Assembly (NCBI GenBank): GCA_031308135.1
Contig: JAHLJT010009419.1
Span: 66,771,723-66,835,722, forward strand
Length of the DNA: 64,000 nucleotides
Source: Acheta domesticus
Taxonomy: Eukaryota > Arthropoda > Insecta > Orthoptera > Gryllidae
Reading direction: 5' to 3'
This document shows positions 54,471 to 64,000 of this stretch, piece by piece (positions within the stretch are counted from its first letter, which is position 1; the number at the start of each line of letters is the position of its first letter). The translations under genes were made by a program, and so were the position numbers. The notes beneath the pieces were generated by a model. It saw only the letters and a list, made by a program, of their open reading frames with translations, made no database searches and was not told where the DNA came from.

Positions 54471-56890
54471 TGTCTTAAATAATGGCTAGGTCCAGGCTTG
54501 CTCTTCCGTCTAACCATAAAATTTCGGTAAATTAGTTACAAAATTGTTCATTATGCTGTTTTAATTTAAAGCCGCTAACTCCTTTTGTGATTAAAATACT
54601 TCCTTTGAAACCATGTATACAATTCGTGGTCCTACTACACCAAAATTTCGGGTTGGCATTTTTTATAAAATTCGGTTCGGAATTACAGAATTTATTCATT
54701 TAAATTAATTAGGAAGTTTAATTTGACTATTAATCCGGGCAAACATATCTTTAGGAAGTACTGTAAGTGATATCCTTTTTTGTAGGTAATATAAAATGAT
54801 GAGTGAAAACGAAGTTTCCAAGAATACCCTTAATAATTAAATTAATGAAAGCAAAGAGGCCATAAAAGTGCTTATCATCACGATCCCTACGCCTTTCATA
54901 TAGGCTACTACTAAACGTATCGTATGAAACTCGATGTAATGTGTATTAATACACTCGTGTGAAGTTATCGATACCCGCTTGTTCCTCGCTCGTGTCGTAA
55001 TATCACTACATCATCACATCATTACATCATCGTTTCATAATGTACTAATATCAAATGATATCGCGGGCGTTTTACAATCTCCTTGCTAATTGTAATATTT
55101 CTTCTATCCCGATTAATTGTAAGGGTTAAGTAAAAAATTAAGGTAAAAGCCAAAAAATTAAAGATTTATTAACGTGTCAATATTCGTTATGATATTTCAC
55201 ACGTGTAACATTCAAATATTTAAGTATTTACTTTTCTGGGTTTACCGTCTCCAAATACTGCCAGTGTATGTCAAAGATGCAAACTATTTTGTGTTGCAAA
55301 AACTTTTTAAATAATTACTTAGTCTTAATTTTACATTTTTAATGTTGAAGCTTGATAATTTTAGGCTTTCAAATGTTTCAATGAACCTCAGATGATATTT
55401 AATCAGATATTGGTGAGCCTGCGCGAAATGTCAAATCTTTATTTCTGCTAGAAAAATTTCAAACTACTCCTGAAGTAAGCGCAATTTTCAAACACTGGAG
55501 CAACAAAAAGTAAATCAATAAGGTTTTCAATTCCAAGGTGATTTTTATATGTTACATTTTGACCACGGTCCAAACATATTTTGTTTTACCGTACGTAAAG
55601 CTTTTAGTAATGGTGTTTCAATAAACACATTCCTTTTGTCTGAGAAAACAGTCTTATAATGAAGATATGAGGCCACGAACAAGGCAATTTATTTAGGCGA
55701 GTTAATTTTCCTCTGTACAGTCTCTATTGCGCGTGGTATTTTCCACCTATTATGCCGCCTTCGGGCGTACGCCCACGCGTCTGGTGCCGGAGGCCAGCGG
55801 ATTTACGAGCCTCGCAGTTAGTCTAGATGACCCTGTTTAGCCGCGTAGACAGCCATCCAGCTGACAAACTCGCAGAGTCAAGAGTGCAGTTGCGCAAACA
55901 CGTTCAGTCGAGTATGCAGTAATGCAGGGAGCATCCAGAGAAACGCTGTTCCGCAGGCGGCATCTGCTCTCTCTCTCGTGGTCCGTCGGGAGAGAGTGTT
56001 TACGACGATTCACCTAGCCAGCAAGTGTCCAAGCGCGAACAATGCAAGTTTATCAAATCAAGCGAAATTACGTTAAGTGTTTTCATAAGTAACACAGGAA
56101 CACAAAAAGAAGTTGTCAGACTCAAAGATTTGACACATTCTTCTCTATGTATGTCGACATGCTTAGTCCTAATCCGAAGCCAGAATTGCGCCACCAACCT
56201 CCAGGGATTTTTTAAATCGCGAAAAACACCATAAAATTGTAAATTGTAAATTTCACTCAGGTTTTTCGTGATTCACAATAAAACAAACTACAAGGTGGTG
56301 ACGCAGTTTGATTCGGATTCAGCGCGTCAACATACAAAGAGGAACATGTGCCACGTTTTGAGTCTGACAATTTGTTTTTGTGTGCCTGTGTAATCAAACA
56401 AACACTTGTTTCTAGAAGAATATTCTGTTTCTGTGTAAATAATTCATGACTATTTTATGCAAATAGTCAGGAATCTAACAAAATCCTTTACACCGTACAT
56501 TACTCTTCTTGATGCACTCTTACGTTGTTCTAATCAAACATTATGAGGTCGTTTTAAGGAAATAAAGGGTTTTTCATAGTTCCGTACTGTTGTATCGATT
56601 TAGAGCAAAGAAAAATGAAAGAAAAGACAAGCTTAATTGTCAGCGTCTGTTATAGTTTAACTAACTGCCGACAGTGAAGAACAATCAAAACAAATGAGTT
56701 GTAACCAAAGATGGTATATAACTCTCCCCCCAAGAAAAAGTAATTATTTAGATTATGTTTTCTAGTAAGAAACTGCTATTACAAAGATTATTGAACAAAT
56801 AACGGCTTATAATAAATAACACTGCGCTCATTGGTTATAAACAGCCGTTATAGCCTCAACTTACAAACTTCAATCGCGTCCGTTATTTCC
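54471..56890. other. Intergenic; GC-richer patch at 55730-56040
   Basis: No domain-bearing frames. The patch at 55730-56040 has a perfect 12-base palindrome (gggcgtacgccc, 55763-55774) and initiator-like 'ttcagtcgag' near 55902. It could be a promoter or element leader but cannot be tied to a gene. Confidence 0.4.
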
Positions 56891-56939
56891 TCTATATTAG
56901 TCCGATGACATTGATAAGTATTACAGGAGGCACAAATTG

Positions 56940-57260
56940 GATAGCAAAAACGCCTCCTCTGCTGGAGCAGATTACCGGGCTTCGCTCATGTGGTACTTCG
57001 CGGCGCTGCGCAACAGTTGTGAGAGCCACTGGGAGGGCGTGGGTTGAGCCGCGCCGCGCGGGGCGGGCGAGGCGTCGCGTTGCCATGGCGACGCGCTGCG
57101 TGGGCGGCGCGAGCGGCGTGGGTGGTGGAGACCCCTTCTGTTCGTGTGTCGCGAGCCGGTGCTGCGGCGGTCGGAGCCTTGCCTCCTCCTACCGTAGCCG
57201 CCCCCGGTGCTACACAGGGAGTGACGGTGCACGCAATTTCGGTCGACTGCGGGGGAAGTG
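56940..57260. other. CpG island with an X-box-like site
   Basis: High G+C and CpG ('gccgcgccgcgcggggcggg', 'cgacgcgctgcgtgggcgg') in an AT-rich setting, consistent with a promoter or element. Long frames on both strands (56905-57381 plus, 56972-57466 minus) come from composition and have no recognised domains. No transcript direction can be assigned. Confidence 0.4.
57079..57092. promoter_or_regulatory. RFX X-box-like motif
   Basis: gttgccatggcgac fits the RFX X-box consensus RYYNYY-N(1-3)-RRNRAC and is nearly palindromic. RFX factors drive ciliary and other genes in animals. A single 14-base match in a CpG island is suggestive only. Confidence 0.3.
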
Positions 57261-57477
57261 GTCCGAATTTTCCAGCCCAAAATTGGACGTGTACTTTTAT
57301 AATTCCAAAGCTTTTCTTGTGCATAAAACAAACGCACTGGGGGTAAGAAAAATAAAATGGCTGGACAAATTGTTAAAATAATGAACGCCATACACTCTAG
57401 CCGAATGTAAACGAAGGAGAAGCTTGCGACTTTATTTCCTCTCTTTTGACAGTGGTGGTATTCCATTGCCTTCCTGC

Positions 57478-58045
57478 GGGAGAGGTGGCTCAGGGCATTG
57501 AATGATGCTGCAATGACTCACCGGGAGGTCTTAGGTTCGAGCCCTGTTGATGGATTTTCGACACTAGCTAGATAGCTGGGTCGAGTTCAATCGCTATCTT
57601 GAGGAGAATTCTAGTGATCGGCTGCTCTGATCGGTAGTTTTCCGTGTTTTTTCCGATCAAAACTAGGTGACTGTCGGAGAACGTGAACTAACGAGCCACG
57701 CACCGCGCGATCTTCCCTTCCTTGGCCTATCCTCACTCTTAACTTACACACACACACACACACACACACACACTTATATGCACTATACTACGAAAGATAA
57801 TGGGAGACCGGTCGAGAGCTTGTCCCGGCTGGGGCTGTTCCCCGCTGGTGGGAGATACCTGGTACAAGAAAACTCCGTAAGCCGACGGTAAGTCGGCACT
57901 GGATCTCGCCATCCAGCGGGGGGGGGCGATCACCGCCGGCCAACTCACCCTCCGTGAAAAGAGCATTCGCTACACTTACAGGAGCAATGGCCTTAGCAGT
58001 TGACGCGCCCGTAATCACTAATGAATCAATGAAAAATGTTGCTTT
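57478..58045 (+). mobile_element. SINE-A copy 5 (best preserved)
   Basis: Head with A box (tggctcagggc) and B box (ggttcgagccc, about 57535), then 'gagaattctagtgatcgg', 'ctgctctgatcggtagtttt', a (CA)n run at 57744-57772, 'gagcttgtcccggctgggg', 'ggtgggagatacctggta', 'gtaagtcggcactgg', and the 3' block 'ctacacttacaggagcaatg', 'agttgacgcgcccg' and 'gaaaaatgttgct'. About 560 bp, non-coding. Confidence 0.75.
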
Positions 58046-58654
58046 CCACTGCATGAAGAGTGGTAAGAGTAATCATGGAGAGCCAATGATGGTAATACTT
58101 GAAAAAATATAAATGCGATGGTGTTTCGAACGTGATTTGTTGTTCTATGGGAATCAAAGCACATAAAATATATATGATGAATAGTCCCATACATTACGCG
58201 GTACTGTAACCACAGCCTTCGTGTTTTAGGGTCGCTGCTCGGCTTTTTAATACTTACGCCCTGCTGAAAAAAACACCTGCCATAGAGGCGGACATCATTA
58301 AAATACATAAATAAAAATGGTGTTGTTGATCCTGTAAACGCACATAACGAAATATATCCGCTAGTACATTTTTAGCATGCAAATATACCGAATCGTGTAA
58401 ATATCATGCAAGTATTATACGGGTTTTAAAATGTGTTTGATATACAAATATAACATTTACGATGCCAGATGATGCCTCTCGAAATATTCCCTTCTTTTTT
58501 GATAACATTATACTCTCTATTAAGGTAATGAAATAACAGTAACATTATAATGAACATTCAAACTTCCATGCCACTTTTGCATTTTACAGAGACTTCATGT
58601 TGCACCCTTAAGAACGAAGTGGGTGCCAATTCAATTAATTTTTGTATTAAATTT
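58046..58654. other. AT-rich intergenic DNA
   Basis: Nothing recognised. Confidence 0.45.
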
Positions 58655-58900
58655 ATGTGGAGCCGCGGGGTCTCAGTGGTAGGTCTTTGGCTTCCTGACC
58701 TGAAGAACCTAGGTTCTGGGGTCAACTCAGCCTGCTTTCCAAGTGAGTATCAGGATCTTCCCTTGGGAGTAAAGGCGGCTGGAGCCGTATGTTCGCCATA
58801 CAACCTCCTCCGCGAATAGGTGGAGCCCTACCTTCACCTCCCTTGTGGGTCACATCGGCCTGTGTGCAATTGCACAGGGATACCATTAACTTATTGAATT
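58655..58900 (+). mobile_element. tRNA-derived SINE (family D')
   Basis: A box-like ggtctcagtggtagg, B box-like ggttctggggtcaac ~35 bases on, then a GC-rich body ('ggagtaaaggcggctgg', 'ggtggagccctacc') and a terminal hairpin 'tgtgtgcaattgcacagg'. No ORF. Unlike SINE-A or B in the body. Confidence 0.55.
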
Positions 58901-59920
58901 TATGTTCTTAAGTTTACGTAAGAAGAGGTAATTAAGAAATATAAAAAATTATTGAAGATTGCCGTTGCAGCATTTTTTACATAAAGATTTTTATTACTTA
59001 AAAATGGCTCAAGAATACAATTCCCCGTTATTAGCAAAATCTTATTTGAATCTGTAAATCAACACAAAATTCATACTCACATTAGTTATCATAGTGACGA
59101 TACACATTACATATGTAAACACAAATGAACCAGTTAATTTTGTTACAAGTAGTAATAGCAGAATCTGCAACCATCCATTGGTTTGTTCATCACTCAAAGT
59201 TAGGCCATTTGTGGTCGAATATTCGAAGTAAATGATGTGTCTCGATCTCTCGCGGGAAACGAGTTCAACAACACGCATTTCGGACGACTTACGGCTCGTA
59301 GAGAGGTGATCAACGGCTCTTTCAATTCCTGTCGACAACATCAATGAATTAACACAATTGTTGGCCACTTCTATCTACGATTTTTGGAATAGTTCTAAAA
59401 AACGTGTTTATTATGTCAGTGCATTTACGAGAACATGGGTGAAATGCTACGAATTACTTTTCTATCTTTCTGATATTTACTCATGAATCTTTAGGATTTG
59501 ATTTACCAGAATGAGAAGTAGTAAACCTGATTTTGTTATAATTTATCGAGGAAACATGATAGGAAGGTTACGCACCTAAGCGTGTTTTTGGGAGTTTTAA
59601 AGTCGCCTAAGGAGGTAATCACATTCTATTGCTCTCGGCAAGACAAATCTATCGGCTCTATTTCTAGCCGTACATTTCCAGAATAATCTGGAAGAATTCT
59701 AGAAAAATGTTTTTTTTAAATTTTAGGACATTTAAAGTGTTGAAACGCTGTGGATACTACTGTGTGTTCAGTTAAACGTAAATCCTTAAGACGTGATTCA
59801 TTTTATTGACGATAGGTAAACCTATGAATGTAATGAAACACGAATTTTGAAAAATTCTGTAGATAATTTTAATGTGACTTCCTGTGTTTTAATATTAGAC
59901 GAGCTAGTCAACTTTATTGT
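58901..59920. other. AT-rich intergenic DNA
   Basis: A 108-residue minus-strand frame (59042-59368) has no recognisable domain. Nothing else seen. Confidence 0.45.
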
Positions 59921-60175
59921 ATGTATGTATCTACTTTGGCACAACAGCTCTTTACAAGCCAAGGCCTACCAGTGGCGTTCCAGATTTGCGACCATGTGTT
60001 AAGAGATACGTGAGGTTAGCACACAGCCATCCGCCCGCCGTATTTCTGATCTTTTCAACCTGAGAAGTGAGCTTTCTCATCGGCACACAGCAACAGATAC
60101 TGGGACATTGCAAGGAATGCGCACAGTTAATGTTTGCAAGCTCGCTAACCAACGAGCCACCGAGGGCCAGCTAAC
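59921..60175 (-). mobile_element. tRNA-derived SINE (family E) with ATAC tail
   Basis: On the minus strand the head reads 'ctcggtggctcgttggttagcg' (A-box area ggtggctcg..ggttagc). The body includes 'gaaaagatcagaaatacgg' and 'ggccttggcttgtaaagag', and the element ends in short ATAC repeats (plus strand 'gtatgtatgta'). The B box is not intact. Non-coding. Confidence 0.5.
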
Positions 60176-62005
60176 TTTATTGTTTTAAAATTTCTTTGCA
60201 ATATGAACTTGCAAAGCACAAATAAAAATTGCCAACAAGAAAGTACCTGCCATCGGAGTCGCTTGGCTAAGATAGATTAAAGTAATATCGTACGAACTAA
60301 TATGACAACTGAAGTATTCGAATGGATTAAAACAGCTGTTTGGAAATTTATTTATTTTATACGCAGATTAGCGTAATGTAATTATTACTTTGAGAAGGCC
60401 ATTCATTCCAAATAAAGAGTCCTAAATACGTTTTGCTGTCAGTGATGACGACGAGTTTGACTTCCATTTGGTTTCCGTGAGACTCATACGACTAAATCTC
60501 TATGCTGACGTTTGAATTAACTGAAACTACATATTTTACCACATGAATGCAATTCGGAACGTGACCTCCATTTGCCCATTGCGAGAAATAGTTATGAATA
60601 GTGGAGTCAATTCTATGGCGATGAAAGCATTGCTCAAGAGGTAGCAAGATTTGGAATGAGAAATATTTGTCGCAGAATATGAATATTACTACGTACTATA
60701 ACTATTGAAAATGGAAACCAGCTTAAATAATCCCGTCAAATATGAAGTGTATGCAGTAGCGCGATTTCTACAAATACGAAAGAACTTTCTACAACAATCT
60801 TGACGATATCTTGGACTTGAAATCGAGAAAAATATTCGGAGCATATTGATGTCCGGTTGGAATGTTCACTTCTGTAGATATAAGATACTTCTCATCTGCG
60901 CACCTCTTCTCGCATCCACGAACTTTTGGTACAATTTTATCGGGACAATTTTGATTATTATCCCTACGATATAGATTTGGTATCCCACTGACGATCATTT
61001 TCAAGCATCATATTCTGGCAAATGAAAGACTAGCTTCGGTAACACGGTTTCGTTTTGCGCTTAAAAATTCTGTTTCAAAATGGTTTCATTCCCAGAGTTA
61101 GATACTTTTTGGTTGAAAGAATTTCGAACTCTTTAAAATGATAATAGTTGCAATTTGAATAACGATTATGACAATAGCAATGCAGTATTGTCGTTTTAGA
61201 ATGCGTGTAACAGAAATGCTGTATCTTTATTAACTGAACATTGATAATAAAACTGATGATGCGTTCTAATTATTACCTTCGTATGTGTTTAAACGAATGG
61301 GGCATAAGAATCAAATTCGGTAATTAGCTGATCGAAATTTCAGACAAATTGGCTTTAATGTTTTCCCGCCTACTCCAGTTTCAGATGGGAGATTTCGATA
61401 CTGCACCAACGATTGGTTGAATCTGTGGTACGATTGTCGCTCTTGTAGGCTCAATCGACCAGTTTCATTTGGTTCCAATAGCATGTTCAGTTTCATTTCC
61501 AGTTCATGATACAACGACAAGTAGCAACATTACGTATTGCCAACAGTGCTACCAATATAATTTCACGGATCACGTGAGGCTCTGTGTGGATGGGTATTTT
61601 AAAAGAGGTCAGGGATTACTTTCGATTACTTCAATTGTACCAGTGAAATTGACATTTAGGGAAATTGTTTTATATATGGGTTTCTGTGTAAATTCATTGT
61701 TTCTTATTCGGGCAATAAAAGTCCATTAACAAAGCGTTTCACTCTCTGAATTGTTAGTTACCGGAACCGTTACGTCTATTTCAAGTTGCGCTTTGCAAAG
61801 CCGCTGCTCAGTCAGCGCTCGAATAGGTGGCCACGTAGCTTCACGAAACCAAAGAATCAAGCTGATACTTGAATATTCAATTGGTGAAAATGTTTTTATA
61901 AAGTGTTTTTAACTTATTTAAGGTCGCTTTCCAAATACTGAGGTCGTACAACTCAAATTAGGTGACAACTCTAATAACATTGGTTTCGTAACTTAAGGGA
62001 AACAG
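60176..62005. other. AT-rich intergenic DNA, nothing recognised
   Basis: Short frames only; no repeat or RNA gene matched. Confidence 0.45.
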
Positions 62006-62140
62006 TAGTGGAACTCGCAAACGGACACACACACAAGCATCCATGCCTCTGAGCGGAATTAGAACCTACGACCCTTTAGGCACGAGACAGTTACAGCCCT
62101 TTAGCGTAGTGACATTGGCTATCCGGGCCGGCTCATTACG
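62006..62140 (-). mobile_element. tRNA-derived SINE (family F)
   Basis: On the minus strand, gccggcccggatagcc starts the head and a B box (ggttctaattcc) follows ~55 bases later, then 'gctcagaggcatggatgc' and a short GT run. Similar in its opening bases to the SINE at 52275 but different after it. Confidence 0.5.
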
Positions 62141-64000
62141 TTTCATCCAGCGATTTAATTAGGTAATGCCAGTAATTTTCTGAAGTAAGTGATGTGCAGG
62201 ACTACTGATTCAGAGGCGGTAATTCGTCTGTACTCTTCCCTGAGTAATATTCTATTAGATAGCACTTGATAATTCCGATATAATGGGAAGTAATGAGTGA
62301 ATTGATACTGACGCATGATGGAGACGTGAAAGAACGCAAGGAAAAACAGGAGAACTCCGAGAAAACCCTCAGAAAATTCCATTTTGACCTCCAGAAATTT
62401 CACATTGAGTGACTAGAATTTAAACCCCGAGTCCAAGATAGTCTAATCCCATTACTCCATGGGTCGTCCTCTCCGTCGGCTGATTAAATCGTCGAGCACA
62501 GCATTCGTAGTCTTGATTCAATCGTTGAGCATCGAGTTCAATTGGTGGGAAACGAGAAGATACACTCTCACAAACAGCGACACAAAGTCATCTTGTTTAA
62601 ACTACTGCGTTTGAAAAACATAAGAAAGAATAAATAATTAGTGAGAAGGGAAATATTGAACATGAAATTAAAAAATCAGGATAAATGAAAACACGAAATT
62701 TCTTGTGTGTATATTGCATATTTACTATCTCCTGCTGCGAAAACGAAATGGTTGAAATTTATCCATGACATTTTATCTCCATGCATGTTAGTTTCATTCG
62801 TACTAATATACACTGTACTGTTGTATGGATAATATCCGAACAAACGAGATCAGTAGGCTTCTGAATATCATGTATGTATCAAGTATGTCAGGTCGTGATC
62901 GAACGTATCCTCATTCTGAGTCCAATTTACGCCAATTTTAAACAGGGCTTCGTAAACTATTTGCAAAAGTAGAACATCGTGAATGTTGAGTAAATTATTT
63001 TAATTTAACTAATACAAATTTATAGCTGACATACAATATGGAAAAAATTGTAATATCTCTTTCTATGTTTATACCATACACAAGTAATTTATTTTATTAA
63101 ACTCAGGATTTGTTAGTTTTATGAATTGTTTGAGTGCTGCAATATTGGAGTTCTACTACAAATACTATTATAAATGTAGCTTACGCAATATTCGATAACT
63201 TCAATATTTTAAAGTTAAATGTTATCAATTCGGACAGTGCTATGGTTTGAAGTTACGACATCAAAACACACCAACACTTGTATGAGTAAAAATTGCGTGT
63301 ATCTCCAGCATTTATGGGCTCTTTAAGAGACCTCTCTTTATTACCAATCAGAAGGAGAGAGAGAGAGAGAGGAATTCGAAAATACTTTATGCAAGTGAGG
63401 CAAATTTTTCTCTCTTGTGCCAGTTTATAACCTCTCCATTATATTGATATTGCTTGATCTACATTACTTACAACATTTCTAAATATTATTTACCAAGTTC
63501 TTCAGAGTAACATTGTCATTTCTCCGCACAATTTTATTAATACACTGTTGAAAACGGAGTGCAGTTTCAAACAAGATTTAGGTTGCGACGGAATATAATT
63601 TCTAAAAAATAATCATAAAAGTAAATGGCAGCTGTGGATAACTTGTTCGCTGCTTCAGGTTGTGATACAGTTTTCAATAACGCGAGAATTTACAAAGAAA
63701 TATAGAAAGAATATAAAAAAGTAGAAACGTTTTCCCAGAGCAGATTTGTTTTCACAAAGTGTCAAGTTTACAGAAAAAGTGAATACATTTTTCGCCCCTG
63801 TATTTCTTTTCTAAAATGTGACACAGTTCAGACTTCAGATTAAAATTTCTTGATGATTGTAGTTACCACCACAATGACCTCTCAGGCAGCTCTCACCATT
63901 CTGCTACTTCCCCTGCTCCACCACCCAAGCCCGTTGCCTATGACGTCTTAGGTGTCTTCCTTTCCCTCAAAGCCCCTTTTTCCATCGACAACACCCTTCA
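62141..64000. other. AT-rich intergenic DNA to the window end
   Basis: Short frames only. An (AG)n run lies at about 63353-63372. The last ~110 bases (63890-64000) turn C-rich, with a frame rich in Pro/Ala, and may begin an element or exon that continues outside the window. Confidence 0.4.

Noticed and set aside
56905..57466. Overlapping 158- and 164-residue ORFs on both strands
   Set aside because: Both lie in the CpG island, where stop codons are rare by composition; opposite-strand overlap and lack of domains argue against coding.
57478..57560. Genuine tRNA genes at SINE heads (also 22800, 31730, 43620, 52275, 58660, 62100)
   Set aside because: A and B boxes are present, but no seven-pair acceptor stem or intact cloverleaf could be formed, and repeat bodies follow directly.

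Overview
This is nuclear DNA from an arthropod, most likely an insect. The evidence is an AT-rich, gene-poor background, an intronless animal proteasome-assembly gene (PSMD5/S5b-like), several families of tRNA-derived SINEs, TAA-targeting R4/Dong-like retrotransposons, Jockey-like and I-group LINEs, and Tigger and hAT-type DNA elements. Large transposon-rich insect genomes such as those of Polyneoptera look like this, but the species cannot be fixed from the sequence. I found no prokaryotic operons, CRISPR arrays, rRNA genes or genuine tRNA genes.

Layout. 1-6.7 kb is intergenic, with one ~500-bp SINE (family A) and one hAT-type MITE. 6.73-8.22 kb is the only convincing host gene, PSMD5-like, ending in a QTP-repeat tail that continues in frame past its stop. 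A ~1.1 kb Jockey-like remnant sits just behind its poly(A) signal (8.5-9.6 kb). 11.4-12.7 kb is a Tigger/pogo deletion derivative. 13.5-20.6 kb is a nest: a full-length intact two-ORF LINE (14342-19729) lies inside a TTAA-flanked MITE, which lies inside a ~300-bp tandem repeat. 21-43 kb is mostly intergenic, with SINEs, MITEs, LINE 3' ends, two CpG-rich islands and a G-rich 14-bp minisatellite. 37.15-38.7 kb is another nest (Jockey in SINE-A in a ~160-bp repeat).

43.5-52.3 kb is a TAA-microsatellite cluster hit at least three times by R2/R4-type elements carrying a restriction-like endonuclease: copy A nearly intact, copy B 5'-truncated with in-frame stops, copy C a short 3' fragment. 52.3-54.5 kb is a third nest: a solo LTR inside a foldback MITE inside a truncated LINE. 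54.5-64 kb holds a CpG-rich island with an RFX X-box-like site, another SINE-A, three other tRNA-derived SINEs and otherwise unassigned AT-rich DNA.

The window is mainly a record of mobile-element traffic. Four nests or clusters can be dated relative to each other from target-site duplications and, in one case, from restoration of a tandem-repeat period once the inserts are removed. The most plausible lead for unusual biology is the serial colonisation of TAA arrays by R4-like elements, one of which has a structured 5' leader.
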